DNA from: Campylobacteraceae bacterium
GTDB taxonomy: Bacteria > Campylobacterota > Campylobacteria > Campylobacterales > Sulfurovaceae
Reading direction: 5' to 3'
Assembly: GCA_027031505.1 (NCBI GenBank)
Contig: JALVQH010000224.1
Coordinates: 1 to 12,365, forward strand
Length of the DNA stretch: 12,365 bases
Part shown: positions 6,825 through 12,116 of the stretch, piece by piece
How the letters are laid out: every line of letters begins with the position of its first letter
Position numbering within the stretch: the stretch's first letter is position 1
The notes under the pieces: model-generated
The model's database searches: none
What the model was told of the DNA's origin: nothing
Seen by the model: only the letters and a program-made list of their open reading frames with translations
Translations under genes and position numbers: made by a program

Positions 6825-7693
6825 CGCATCCTTTTGAGGAGATGAACTGCCGGGTCTTCGTCGGTGAAAAGTTTGGCATAGCGGATGCCGTTTTGTCGAA
6901 ACTGACGATAAAGAGACCGGTCATTGGCTTTCAACGCAGATCGGTAGTGCGCAAGGGCACTTGCGCCGATCTCTCCCTCGTAGCTTCCCCGCCCTTCAGT
7001 GTCAACGAGACGAAGATATCCCAGTTCGCGTGGATCCTCTTCGAAGCGATCCCGGACGATGACAGCAAACACATCGTGCTTTCTGGCCAGCAGACGCAGA
7101 TCGACCTCCCCGACAAAATCGGAGATGAGAAACAGGAGCGATTTTTTGCGCAGCCGCTGAAATGTTGTCGCAGTCCATCCGGCAAAATCGCTTGTCAGAC
7201 CGAGGGGTTCAAATGCAAGTACACGTTCCGTTTCGGTGGTGACTGCATGCATTTTTTTGGATGGCTTGCTGTGATGGCGGAGGGTGTCGGCGTACATCAA
7301 ATGGGTAAAAATATCCGAATTTTTCACGGCAGAGAATCCCAGCATGGCTACCAGTTGGGCGATGTACTCACTTTTGGGGCAGCAGGTGCCGAAGTAGGTT
7401 GATCCGCCAAGCATCGTCGAAACGGCGACATTGAGCTGGCGTTCCTCCCGATAGACTTTGACAAACGGTTTGCCGAGTTTGGCGGTAGTTTTCCAGTCGA
7501 TCTTGCGGATATCGTCGCCGTAGATGTATTCCCGCAACTCGGCAAACTCGAATCCCTCACCGTGAAAGAGCGACGCATTGTTGCCGAGCATATCCCCGAA
7601 AACCTGCTTTTTGGTTTTGAGGAGGATCTTTTTGGCTTTGATCTTCTTGTCAGCAGGTAGCAGGTAGCGGGTAGCGGGTAGATCGGTGTTCAT
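6821..7693 (-). CDS. DUF58 domain protein of the MoxR-Bat operon
   Basis: DUF58 proteins are regular partners of MoxR ATPases; the second half resembles a VWA fold without a full MIDAS. The family signature is clear at residues 47-67, from GFEFAELREY through YGDDIRKIDW, followed by GKPFVKVYREER. SLLFLISDF near 175-185 corresponds to the VWA-like core. It has 290 residues and no membrane helix, so it is probably cytoplasmic. The start ATG overlaps the stop of the four-helix-bundle gene in ATGA, with AAAGGGGA just upstream. Residues 5-15 (LPATRYLLPAD) are translated from a heptamer array and have no counterpart in usual DUF58 proteins, whose N-termini begin at about the KKIKAKKILL stretch. The present start therefore seems to have been supplied by the inserted cassette. 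Confidence 0.9.
   Translation of the reverse strand: MNTDLPATRYLLPADKKIKAKKILLKTKKQVFGDMLGNNASLFHGEGFEFAELREYIYGDDIRKIDWKTTAKLGKPFVKVYREERQLNVAVSTMLGGSTYFGTCCPKSEYIAQLVAMLGFSAVKNSDIFTHLMYADTLRHHSKPSKKMHAVTTETERVLAFEPLGLTSDFAGWTATTFQRLRKKSLLFLISDFVGEVDLRLLARKHDVFAVIVRDRFEEDPRELGYLRLVDTEGRGSYEGEIGASALAHYRSALKANDRSLYRQFRQNGIRYAKLFTDEDPAVHLLKRMR
7652..7682. repeat. Heptamer array, left arm enclosing the four-helix-bundle gene
   Basis: Four clean units: GCAGGTA, GCAGGTA, GCGGGTA, GCGGGTA, then GA. Nineteen bases (7664-7682) are exactly complementary in inverted order to 8047-8065; the wider blocks match in about 27 of 31 positions. The array is translated as residues 5-15 of the DUF58 protein. 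It begins seven bases from the end of the four-helix-bundle gene. Confidence 0.85.
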
Positions 7694-8043
7694 TGATTCC
7701 CCTTTCTTTGCAGATATTTTTTGTACCCTTTGATCATTTTGAGTATTTCATTGGCCTCTTTGACCCATTGCATTCCGGTATTTTTTTCGATAAATCCCGC
7801 TTCGATTCCAATATAAAGCTGTGTGATGAGCTCGGCAACCGATCCCTTGGAAATTTCCATATATCTGAGATTTTCGGCGAGAGAATCTTTTTCGAGTCCT
7901 TCGGCGATATTACTGCCAATCGAAAGAGCACTGCGCGTGATCTGATCCTTGAATCCAAATTCACGGCTTCCGTCAAAGTGCCGATACAAATCGACACTCA
8001 AACGACATGCCCGTTTCCATACATCCAAATTTTCACATTTCAT
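7690..8043 (-). CDS. Four-helix-bundle protein, 23S rRNA intervening-sequence (S23) / Avd-like family
   Basis: A 117-residue protein with the family hallmark near residues 30-49: FGFKDQITRSALSIGSNIAEG. The layout is typical: an N-terminal DVWKRA helix, the signature helix, ENLRYMEISKGSVAEL and a basic final helix. Known relatives are proteins encoded in intervening sequences of bacterial 23S rRNA, and Avd, the pentameric nucleic-acid-binding partner of reverse transcriptases in diversity-generating retroelements. Most stand-alone members have no known function. No reverse transcriptase or rRNA is present here. The gene interrupts the otherwise conserved moxR-DUF58 order and is bracketed within 2 and 7 bases by inverted heptamer arrays. 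Its stop overlaps the DUF58 start. The ATG at 8043 lacks a clear Shine-Dalgarno; upstream sequence is the array itself. It is probably an inserted, possibly mobile cassette. Confidence 0.9.
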   Translation of the reverse strand: MKCENLDVWKRACRLSVDLYRHFDGSREFGFKDQITRSALSIGSNIAEGLEKDSLAENLRYMEISKGSVAELITQLYIGIEAGFIEKNTGMQWVKEANEILKMIKGYKKYLQRKGNQ

Positions 8044-8045
8044 AT

Positions 8046-8080
8046 CTCTACCCGCTACCCGCTACTTTCTACCCTCTTAC
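8046..8080. repeat. Heptamer array, right arm enclosing the four-helix-bundle gene
   Basis: Units of period 7 on the plus strand: CTCTACC, CGCTACC, CGCTACT, TTCTACC, CTCTTAC. It fills the gap between the moxR stop codon (8082) and the four-helix-bundle start (8043). It is inverted relative to the array at 7652-7682, sharing a perfect 19-base match. Confidence 0.85.
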
Positions 8081-8081
8081 C

Positions 8082-9026
8082 TTACGGAATCGGCACCGCC
8101 CGCAACACCTTCTCGATGACATCATCCTGATCGATCCCCTCCGCCTGGGCTTCGTAGCTCATGATGATGCGGTGACGGAGCACCTCTCTGGCAATGTAGG
8201 CGATCTCGATGGGGGAGACGTAGTCCTGTCCTTTGAGGTAGGCAATGGCGCGGCTGGCCTTGTACATGTCGATACTGCCCCGAGGGCTGGCACCGTATTC
8301 GATGTAGTCAGCGATGTCGCCGATACCGTATTTCTCGGGTTCGCGGGTAGCGAAGACGAGTTCGACGATGTACCGCTCGATCTCCTCGTCCATATGCACC
8401 TCCATCGCCTCTTTGCGCAGGCGGTCAAGATCCTCCACGGTGGCGACCTGCTCGATCTGGCCGAAGCTGTTATTGGCGACACGCCGGGCGATCTCAAGCT
8501 CTTCGTCGCGGGTATTGTACCCCACGACGATCTTCATCATGAAACGGTCAAGCTGCGCTTCGGGGAGTTCGTACGCCCCCTCCTGCTCGACGGGGTTCTG
8601 GGTTGCCATGACGAGAAACGGCAGAGAGATTTTGAACGTCTCGTCCCCGATGGTTACCTGACGCTCCTGCATCACTTCGAGCAGAGCCGACTGGACTTTG
8701 GCCGGGGCGCGGTTAATCTCATCGGCAAGCAAAAGGTTGGTAAAGATCGGGCCGTGCTTGATCTTGAAGCTGTTGTTGCTCGGATCGTAAATCTCGGTTC
8801 CGATGATGTCGGAGGGGAGCAGGTCGGGAGTGAACTGTACCCGCTTGAATTCCAGTCCGAGGGTTCTGGCCAGGGCATTGACCGCCGTGGTCTTGGCCAG
8901 TCCGGGAACCCCCTCAAGGAGGATATGCCCCCGGGTGAGCAATCCGGTGAGGAGTCCTTCGACCATCTTCTCCTGTCCGACGAGGACTTTGCTGATCTCT
9001 TGTTTGATATTCTGGATCGTCTTCAC
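8082..9026 (-). CDS. moxR: MoxR-family AAA+ ATPase
   Basis: MoxR ATPases are chaperone-like AAA+ proteins that work with DUF58 and VWA proteins, in this case the Bat proteins encoded downstream. The protein of 314 residues shows Walker A GVPGLAKT (39-46), Walker B with the MoxR form DEINRAP (102-108), and the sensor region LPFLVMATQNPVEQEGAYELPEAQLDRF, with its arginine-finger segment. The C-terminal lid domain contains GASPRGS and REVLRHRI. The start is GTG at 9026 with CAGGAGC at 9040-9034. An upstream ATG at 9287 in the same frame is rejected because the extension would run antisense through ccdA and has no similarity to the family. It is the first gene of the operon. The stop codon lies two bases from a heptamer array belonging to the inserted cassette. 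Confidence 0.93.
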   Translation of the reverse strand: MKTIQNIKQEISKVLVGQEKMVEGLLTGLLTRGHILLEGVPGLAKTTAVNALARTLGLEFKRVQFTPDLLPSDIIGTEIYDPSNNSFKIKHGPIFTNLLLADEINRAPAKVQSALLEVMQERQVTIGDETFKISLPFLVMATQNPVEQEGAYELPEAQLDRFMMKIVVGYNTRDEELEIARRVANNSFGQIEQVATVEDLDRLRKEAMEVHMDEEIERYIVELVFATREPEKYGIGDIADYIEYGASPRGSIDMYKASRAIAYLKGQDYVSPIEIAYIAREVLRHRIIMSYEAQAEGIDQDDVIEKVLRAVPIP

Positions 9027-9058
9027 GATACACGCTCCTGTGGTGATTGAATGGTCGA

Positions 9059-9064
9059 AGTGTA
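9059..9064 (-). promoter_or_regulatory. Possible -10 box of the moxR-bat operon
   Basis: TACACT on the minus strand, 33 bases upstream of the moxR GTG, would give a leader of about 25 nt including the ribosome binding site. No convincing -35 box is seen. It is the only reasonable candidate in the short moxR-ccdA gap. Confidence 0.35.
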
Positions 9065-9095
9065 ACGGGTGGAGGTTAATTGAAGTTAAATATGG

Positions 9096-9106
9096 TATGA
9101 TATACA
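9096..9106 (+). promoter_or_regulatory. Possible -10 region and operator of ccdAB
   Basis: TATGAT (9096-9101) overlaps TATACA (9101-9106); either could be the -10, giving a leader of about 20-25 nt before ccdA. The stretch GTATGATATAC (9095-9105) has GTAT/ATAC arms, the kind of small inverted repeat a ribbon-helix-helix antitoxin could bind. CcdA-type autoregulation is known for the family; the site here is inferred. Confidence 0.4.
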
Positions 9107-9131
9107 TATCCAATCCACATAGGAGATGCAC

Positions 9132-9377
9132 ATGTCTGCTATCTATAATGAAAGTGCCCCCAAAAAAGCAACCAATGTCACGATCAATTCGGACTTGCTC
9201 CAAAAAGCCAAAGCCTATAAAATCAATATCTCCAGAAACTTCGAAGCTTATCTGGCTGAAGTCGTTCGCAAGAGAGAAGAGCAGCAATGGCTCGAAACAA
9301 ACAGGGAAGTGATCGATAAGCAGAATGAGCGGATAGAAAAATATGGAAGTTTTTCTGATGGGATCAGGAGATTTTGA
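9132..9377 (+). CDS. ccdA: CcdA-like antitoxin
   Basis: An 81-residue antitoxin of a type II toxin-antitoxin pair. The N-terminal part holds a ribbon-helix-helix pattern (ATNVTINSDLLQKAKAYKINISRNFEAYL), with the VTINSDLL strand that binds the operator and a following helix of CcdA type. The C-terminal half is charged and probably disordered until it wraps the toxin (QWLETNREVIDKQNERIEKYGSF), ending in F as CcdA proteins do. The start is ATG 9132, with AGGAG at 9121-9125; an ATG at 9126 overlaps the Shine-Dalgarno. The stop TGA shares one base with the ccdB ATG, so the toxin is translationally coupled. By family behaviour the antitoxin would neutralise CcdB and repress its own promoter together with it. 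Confidence 0.87.
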   Translation: MSAIYNESAPKKATNVTINSDLLQKAKAYKINISRNFEAYLAEVVRKREEQQWLETNREVIDKQNERIEKYGSFSDGIRRF

Positions 9378-9679
9378 TGGCGCAGTTTGATCTGTATCAC
9401 AATCGCGGAGACAACAGCGAGTTGTTTCCTTATCTTCTGGATATCACCCATGAAATCAACTCACTTTCCCAGCTCAGAGTGGTCATCCCTCTGTGCAGTG
9501 ACGGCCATCACGTCACCCATCTGAATCCCGTTTTTGACGTGGCCGGGCAGGAGCTGTATCTCTCCACGATGGACATCGCCGGTGTTCCGGCTGCAATGCT
9601 GGGCGATGTTGTGGGCAGCCTGGCAGAGAGCCGTACAGAGATTGTGGATGCTCTGGATTTTTTGGTGAATGGGTTTTGA
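9377..9679 (+). CDS. ccdB: CcdB-like gyrase-targeting toxin
   Basis: A 100-residue protein matching the CcdB pattern throughout: start AQFDLYHN, then FPYLLDITHEIN, RVVIPL, HLNPVFDVAGQELYLST, and the C-terminal AMLGDVVGSLAESR and IVDALDFLVNGF. Known CcdB toxins bind the GyrA dimer and trap gyrase on cleaved DNA; the critical C-terminal W-G-I of the F-plasmid protein is replaced here by N-G-F, so activity should be tested rather than assumed. The start is ATG 9377 with AGGAG at 9366-9370; the ccdA stop overlaps it by one base. It converges on folB. No plasmid genes are nearby, so this is a chromosomal module, placed between the bat operon and plsY-folB. Confidence 0.92.
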   Translation: MAQFDLYHNRGDNSELFPYLLDITHEINSLSQLRVVIPLCSDGHHVTHLNPVFDVAGQELYLSTMDIAGVPAAMLGDVVGSLAESRTEIVDALDFLVNGF

Positions 9680-9710
9680 TGAGGGTGTTACGTCTTTAAA
9701 AAGAAAAACT

Positions 9711-9739
9711 ACATTAGCAAAAATCTCAAATTCTAATGT
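9711..9739 (+). terminator. Weak stem-loop between ccdB and folB
   Basis: ACATTAG (9711-9717) pairs with CTAATGT (9733-9739) over a 15-base A/T-rich loop. The stem is short and A/T-rich, and there is no T-run on the plus side. It may serve as a poor bidirectional terminator for the converging genes, or be chance. Confidence 0.25.
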
Positions 9740-9744
9740 GAATG

Positions 9745-10059
9745 TTAGATACTGAGGCTCACCACGCAGTCAGGCAAAATATCCGGCTTGGCAATCGTGA
9801 TGTGGAGAGTCTCGATGGCAGGGAAGGCAGCTGTGAGGGTAGTGCGCAGTCCTTCGAGGGCTTCTTCGAGGAGTTCGTATTTCTGCTGGATAATGTGGAT
9901 TTTGATCACCTCGACCATCTCGGCGTAGTCGAGATATTTTCCGGGTTGATAATCGTATGTGGCGGTTAGATCGATGCGGACGCGTTGGGGGCGGTCACGT
10001 TCGAAATCGAGCAGGCCGATGATGGCGTCAAATTCGAGGTGTTCGATCCGGAGGATCAT
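9745..10059 (-). CDS. folB: Dihydroneopterin aldolase (FolB family)
   Basis: Converts 7,8-dihydroneopterin to 6-hydroxymethyl-dihydropterin in folate synthesis; cytosolic, multimeric tunnel fold. The 104-residue protein shows the family start MILRIEHLEFDAIIGLLDFER, with the substrate-binding glutamate at E20, the segment PQRVRIDL, and the closing ITIAKPDIL with the catalytic lysine at K91. The start is ATG 10059, which overlaps the plsY stop in ATGA. An ATG at 10140 in the same frame lies wholly inside plsY and would add 27 residues rich in P, R and H that do not belong to the family. The epimerase activity sometimes found in FolB cannot be judged from the sequence. Confidence 0.88.
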   Translation of the reverse strand: MILRIEHLEFDAIIGLLDFERDRPQRVRIDLTATYDYQPGKYLDYAEMVEVIKIHIIQQKYELLEEALEGLRTTLTAAFPAIETLHITIAKPDILPDCVVSLSI

Positions 10060-10670
10060 GCGACGGCGGCCTCTTCGCCCCGGATAAGGCGGAGGATGTT
10101 GGGGAGGTGTTTGTAGAGAATGGTTGCAGCAATGATCCACAGAGGCGAGAAGGTGTTCAGTCCGGGGAGGCCGTGGGGGTAGAGAAGATATGCTGCTGCC
10201 ATCATGGCAATAATGGCAACAATAGCAGAAAGAGAGGAGATTTTGAGCCCCCTGGCGATGCCGATCCAGACAAGCAGGGCGATCAATGCCAGCGGCCAGA
10301 CGAGTACGGCGATCACTCCGACACCGGTAGCGACCCCCTTGCCTCCTTCAAATCCCAGAAAAGCGGAGAAGCAGTGTCCAAGAACTGATAGAACGGCTAC
10401 CGTCCATAGCACCGCAATATCCGCACCCATCCATTTGGCGATGAGAACCATGAGCACACCTTTGAGCATATCCAGCAGCAGGGTAGCGGCACCCAGTTTT
10501 CTGGCGAGGATGGGGTCACGCTCTTTGAGGACGCGCAGGACATTGGTGGCGCCGATGTTGCCGCTGCCCTCTTCTTTGATATTGACACCGCCGAATTGTT
10601 TGGCCAGCAGATAGCCGAACGGAATACCGGCGATGAGATACGTGGCGATGTAGAGGTAAAGATTTTGCAT
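10056..10670 (-). CDS. plsY: Acyl-phosphate:glycerol-3-phosphate acyltransferase PlsY
   Basis: First acylation step of phospholipid synthesis in the inner membrane, using acyl-phosphate made by PlsX. The 204-residue protein has five membrane helices and the three conserved cytoplasmic motifs: GSGNIGATNVLR (about 36-47), GHCFSAFLGFEGGKGVAT (about 97-114), and KHLPNILRLIRGEE near the C-terminus. The length is normal. The start is ATG 10670; an AAGGA lies 12 bases upstream, rather far, and no better site is seen. It overlaps folB by 4 bp, an unusual pairing of a lipid and a folate gene that is seen elsewhere in Campylobacterota as far as I recall. Confidence 0.95.
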   Translation of the reverse strand: MQNLYLYIATYLIAGIPFGYLLAKQFGGVNIKEEGSGNIGATNVLRVLKERDPILARKLGAATLLLDMLKGVLMVLIAKWMGADIAVLWTVAVLSVLGHCFSAFLGFEGGKGVATGVGVIAVLVWPLALIALLVWIGIARGLKISSLSAIVAIIAMMAAAYLLYPHGLPGLNTFSPLWIIAATILYKHLPNILRLIRGEEAAVA

Positions 10671-10694
10671 GATGGTTTGTATCCTTGGTTTTCT

Positions 10695-10700
10695 ATTGTA
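10695..10700 (-). promoter_or_regulatory. Possible -10 box of plsY-folB
   Basis: TACAAT on the minus strand, 25 bases upstream of the plsY start codon. A TTGATT lies 19 bases further upstream and could act as a weak -35 box. It is the only good candidate between plsY and the inverted-repeat element. Confidence 0.4.
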
Positions 10701-10731
10701 AGATAAATTGAATCATTCCAATCAAGCAACC

Positions 10732-10895
10732 GGTTTCATGTGATAGCTCTGGCAGTCGCAAATGTGAGAAGCGTCAACAAAAGACAACTGCTTGTCTTTT
10801 GTAGCTTCGGAACCGAAACGATCAGAGCGGAGCGAAGCCGTGGAGGCTAAACCCCTTCGGGGCTGAATGCTCCTTTGTCGCCATCACATGAAACC
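10732..10895. repeat. 164-bp element with 13-bp perfect terminal inverted repeats and strong internal hairpins
   Basis: GGTTTCATGTGAT (10732-10744) is exactly inverted at 10883-10895. Inside are an 11-bp perfect stem with a 4-base loop (10777-10802, ACAAAAGACAA / TTGTCTTTTGT), a CCCC-TTC-GGGG hairpin (10852-10862) and the imperfect palindrome GAGCGGAGCG. There is no open reading frame of interest. It fills most of the 326-bp gap between the divergent plsY and nadA genes. Since both genes point away from it, the hairpins are not their terminators. It may be a short non-autonomous element, a REP cluster, or a small RNA gene; the sequence alone does not decide. Confidence 0.5.
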
Positions 10896-10959
10896 TCATA
10901 TTGGCTGTTAATCATGGGGGTTTTCATGAAGCAATTTTACCAAGATAATGTTAATTCGG

Positions 10960-10965
10960 TATAAT
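10960..10965 (+). promoter_or_regulatory. -10 box of nadA
   Basis: TATAAT in the context GGTATAATGGCGT, identical over 13 bases to the tyrA promoter at 651-663. Transcription should begin near 10972, giving a leader of about 25 nt before the nadA ATG. The upstream region is A/T-rich without a clear -35 box. Confidence 0.6.
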
Positions 10966-10996
10966 GGCGTGAAATTATACACAATGAGGACAGCTT

Positions 10997-11992
10997 ATGA
11001 ACATCGACTATCGTGCCGAGATTGAACGGCTCAAGAACAAACTGGACGTCACCGTCGTCGCCCATTTTTACCAGCGGGATGAGGTGTTTGAGATGGCCGA
11101 TATCACCGGAGACAGCCTCGAACTGGCACGCAAGGTTAAGGCCGATGAGAGTGAGTGGACGGTTTTTTGCGGGGTAGGATTCATGGGGCAGAGCGTCAAA
11201 GTAATCGCCCCCGAAAAACGGGTGCTCATGCCCAAGATCGCCTGCTGCGCCATGGCACGGATGATCGATGCGAGCTACTACGACGACAGCGTGGCGTATA
11301 TGGAGAAGCACGGCATCGCCAGAGAAGATATTCTCCCCATCACCTACATCAACTCCGATGCTACCGTCAAAGCCAAAGTGGGGGAGATGGGCGGCCTGGT
11401 CTGCACCAGCTCCAACGCGTATAAAATCATCGAAAAAGGGCTTGAGAGCGGCAAAAAAATTCTCTTTGTTCCCGATCGATGCCTCGGGCAAAACTTTGCC
11501 ATCCAGATGGGACTCAAAAGCTGCGTCATCGGCGAAGGGGAGTGCGATCCCAACGACGCGGATATCATCTGCTACAACGGCTTCTGCTCCGTGCATCAGC
11601 TTTTCACGCCGGATGATGTCCATTTTTATCGCCGTAAATACCCGGACATCAAAATCGCCGTCCACCCCGAGTGCGATCCAAGTGTGACGGCTCTGGCCGA
11701 TTTTGTCGGCTCAACCTCCCAGCTGATTCGTTATGTAGAGGCACTCGATCCGGAACAGAAAGTTGCCGTAGGCACTGAGTACAACCTCGTCAACCGCCTG
11801 CGGACAAAAAACACCTACGTCCTCTCAGCCACCAAACCCGAATGTCCCACGATGAATGAGACGACCCTCAAAGACCTCTACCTGACCCTCAAGTCGATCG
11901 AAGACGGCAACCCGATCAATGAGATCGAGGTGGATGAGCATACGGTCAAGTATGCCCATCTGGCGCTGGAGCGGATGCTGGAGATTAAGTAG
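10997..11992 (+). CDS. nadA: Quinolinate synthase (NadA)
   Basis: Condenses iminoaspartate with dihydroxyacetone phosphate to quinolinate, the key step of de novo NAD synthesis; a cytosolic [4Fe-4S] enzyme. The 331-residue length is typical of the short form. The three cluster cysteines are at C84 (IACCAMARM), C197 (YNGFCSVHQLF) and C283 (KPECPTMNETT). Other family marks are VAHFYQRDEV near 21-30, GDSLELA, the CTSSNA loop (136-141), PDRCLGQN, and HPECDPSV (223-230). The start ATG is preceded by TGAGGA, six bases away. It is followed by a heptamer array and terminator-like hairpin and then, 124 bp on, by nadC, which uses its product. Iminoaspartate would come from NadB or aspartate dehydrogenase elsewhere. 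Confidence 0.97.
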   Translation: MNIDYRAEIERLKNKLDVTVVAHFYQRDEVFEMADITGDSLELARKVKADESEWTVFCGVGFMGQSVKVIAPEKRVLMPKIACCAMARMIDASYYDDSVAYMEKHGIAREDILPITYINSDATVKAKVGEMGGLVCTSSNAYKIIEKGLESGKKILFVPDRCLGQNFAIQMGLKSCVIGEGECDPNDADIICYNGFCSVHQLFTPDDVHFYRRKYPDIKIAVHPECDPSVTALADFVGSTSQLIRYVEALDPEQKVAVGTEYNLVNRLRTKNTYVLSATKPECPTMNETTLKDLYLTLKSIEDGNPINEIEVDEHTVKYAHLALERMLEIK

Positions 11993-12027
11993 TGAGGAAC
12001 TAGGAGTGAGGAGTGAGGAATCTTGGG
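11993..12027. repeat. Degenerate 7-bp tandem array (TGAGGAG class) after nadA
   Basis: Units TGAGGAA, CTAGGAG, TGAGGAG, TGAGGAA, TCTTGGG, starting at the base after the nadA stop codon. Position and base composition match the array after tyrA (1809-1843), and it too leads into a hairpin with TATGC at its foot. Confidence 0.65.
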
Positions 12028-12030
12028 TAT

Positions 12031-12055
12031 GCTTTTCTATCGAAAAGCTTTTATT
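12031..12055 (+). terminator. Intrinsic-terminator-like hairpin after nadA
   Basis: GCTTTTC (12031-12037) pairs with GAAAAGC (12042-12048) around a TATC loop, followed by TTTTATT. The stem is A/T-rich, so termination may be partial, allowing some read-through into nadC. The flanks are shared with the tyrA terminator at 1846-1877. Confidence 0.5.
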
Positions 12056-12067
12056 TATGGGATTTTA

Positions 12068-12102
12068 AACGTAACGCGTAACACGTAGAACGTAATACGC
12101 GA
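12068..12102. repeat. Degenerate 7-bp tandem array (AACGTAA class) before nadC
   Basis: Units AACGTAA, CGCGTAA, CACGTAG, AACGTAA, TACGCGA. A third sequence class with the same 7-bp period, ending at the nadC ribosome binding site. Confidence 0.6.
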
Positions 12103-12116
12103 AAAGGAACAACCAA

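Noticed and set aside
7690..8043. Diversity-generating retroelement, because of the Avd-like protein
   Set aside because: No reverse transcriptase, template repeat or variable target gene in the window; the gene is a stand-alone S23-family member.
4391..8080. Heptamer arrays as a possible CRISPR
   Set aside because: Units are 7 bp and contiguous, with no spacers, and no cas genes are present.
8007..9050. 347-residue plus-strand open frame
   Set aside because: Antisense shadow of moxR; the minus frame has all AAA+ motifs, and the plus frame starts inside the four-helix-bundle gene and heptamer array.
9027..9287. 87-residue N-terminal extension of moxR to an ATG at 9287
   Set aside because: Would be antisense to ccdA, is unlike MoxR proteins, and the GTG at 9026 has a good ribosome binding site.
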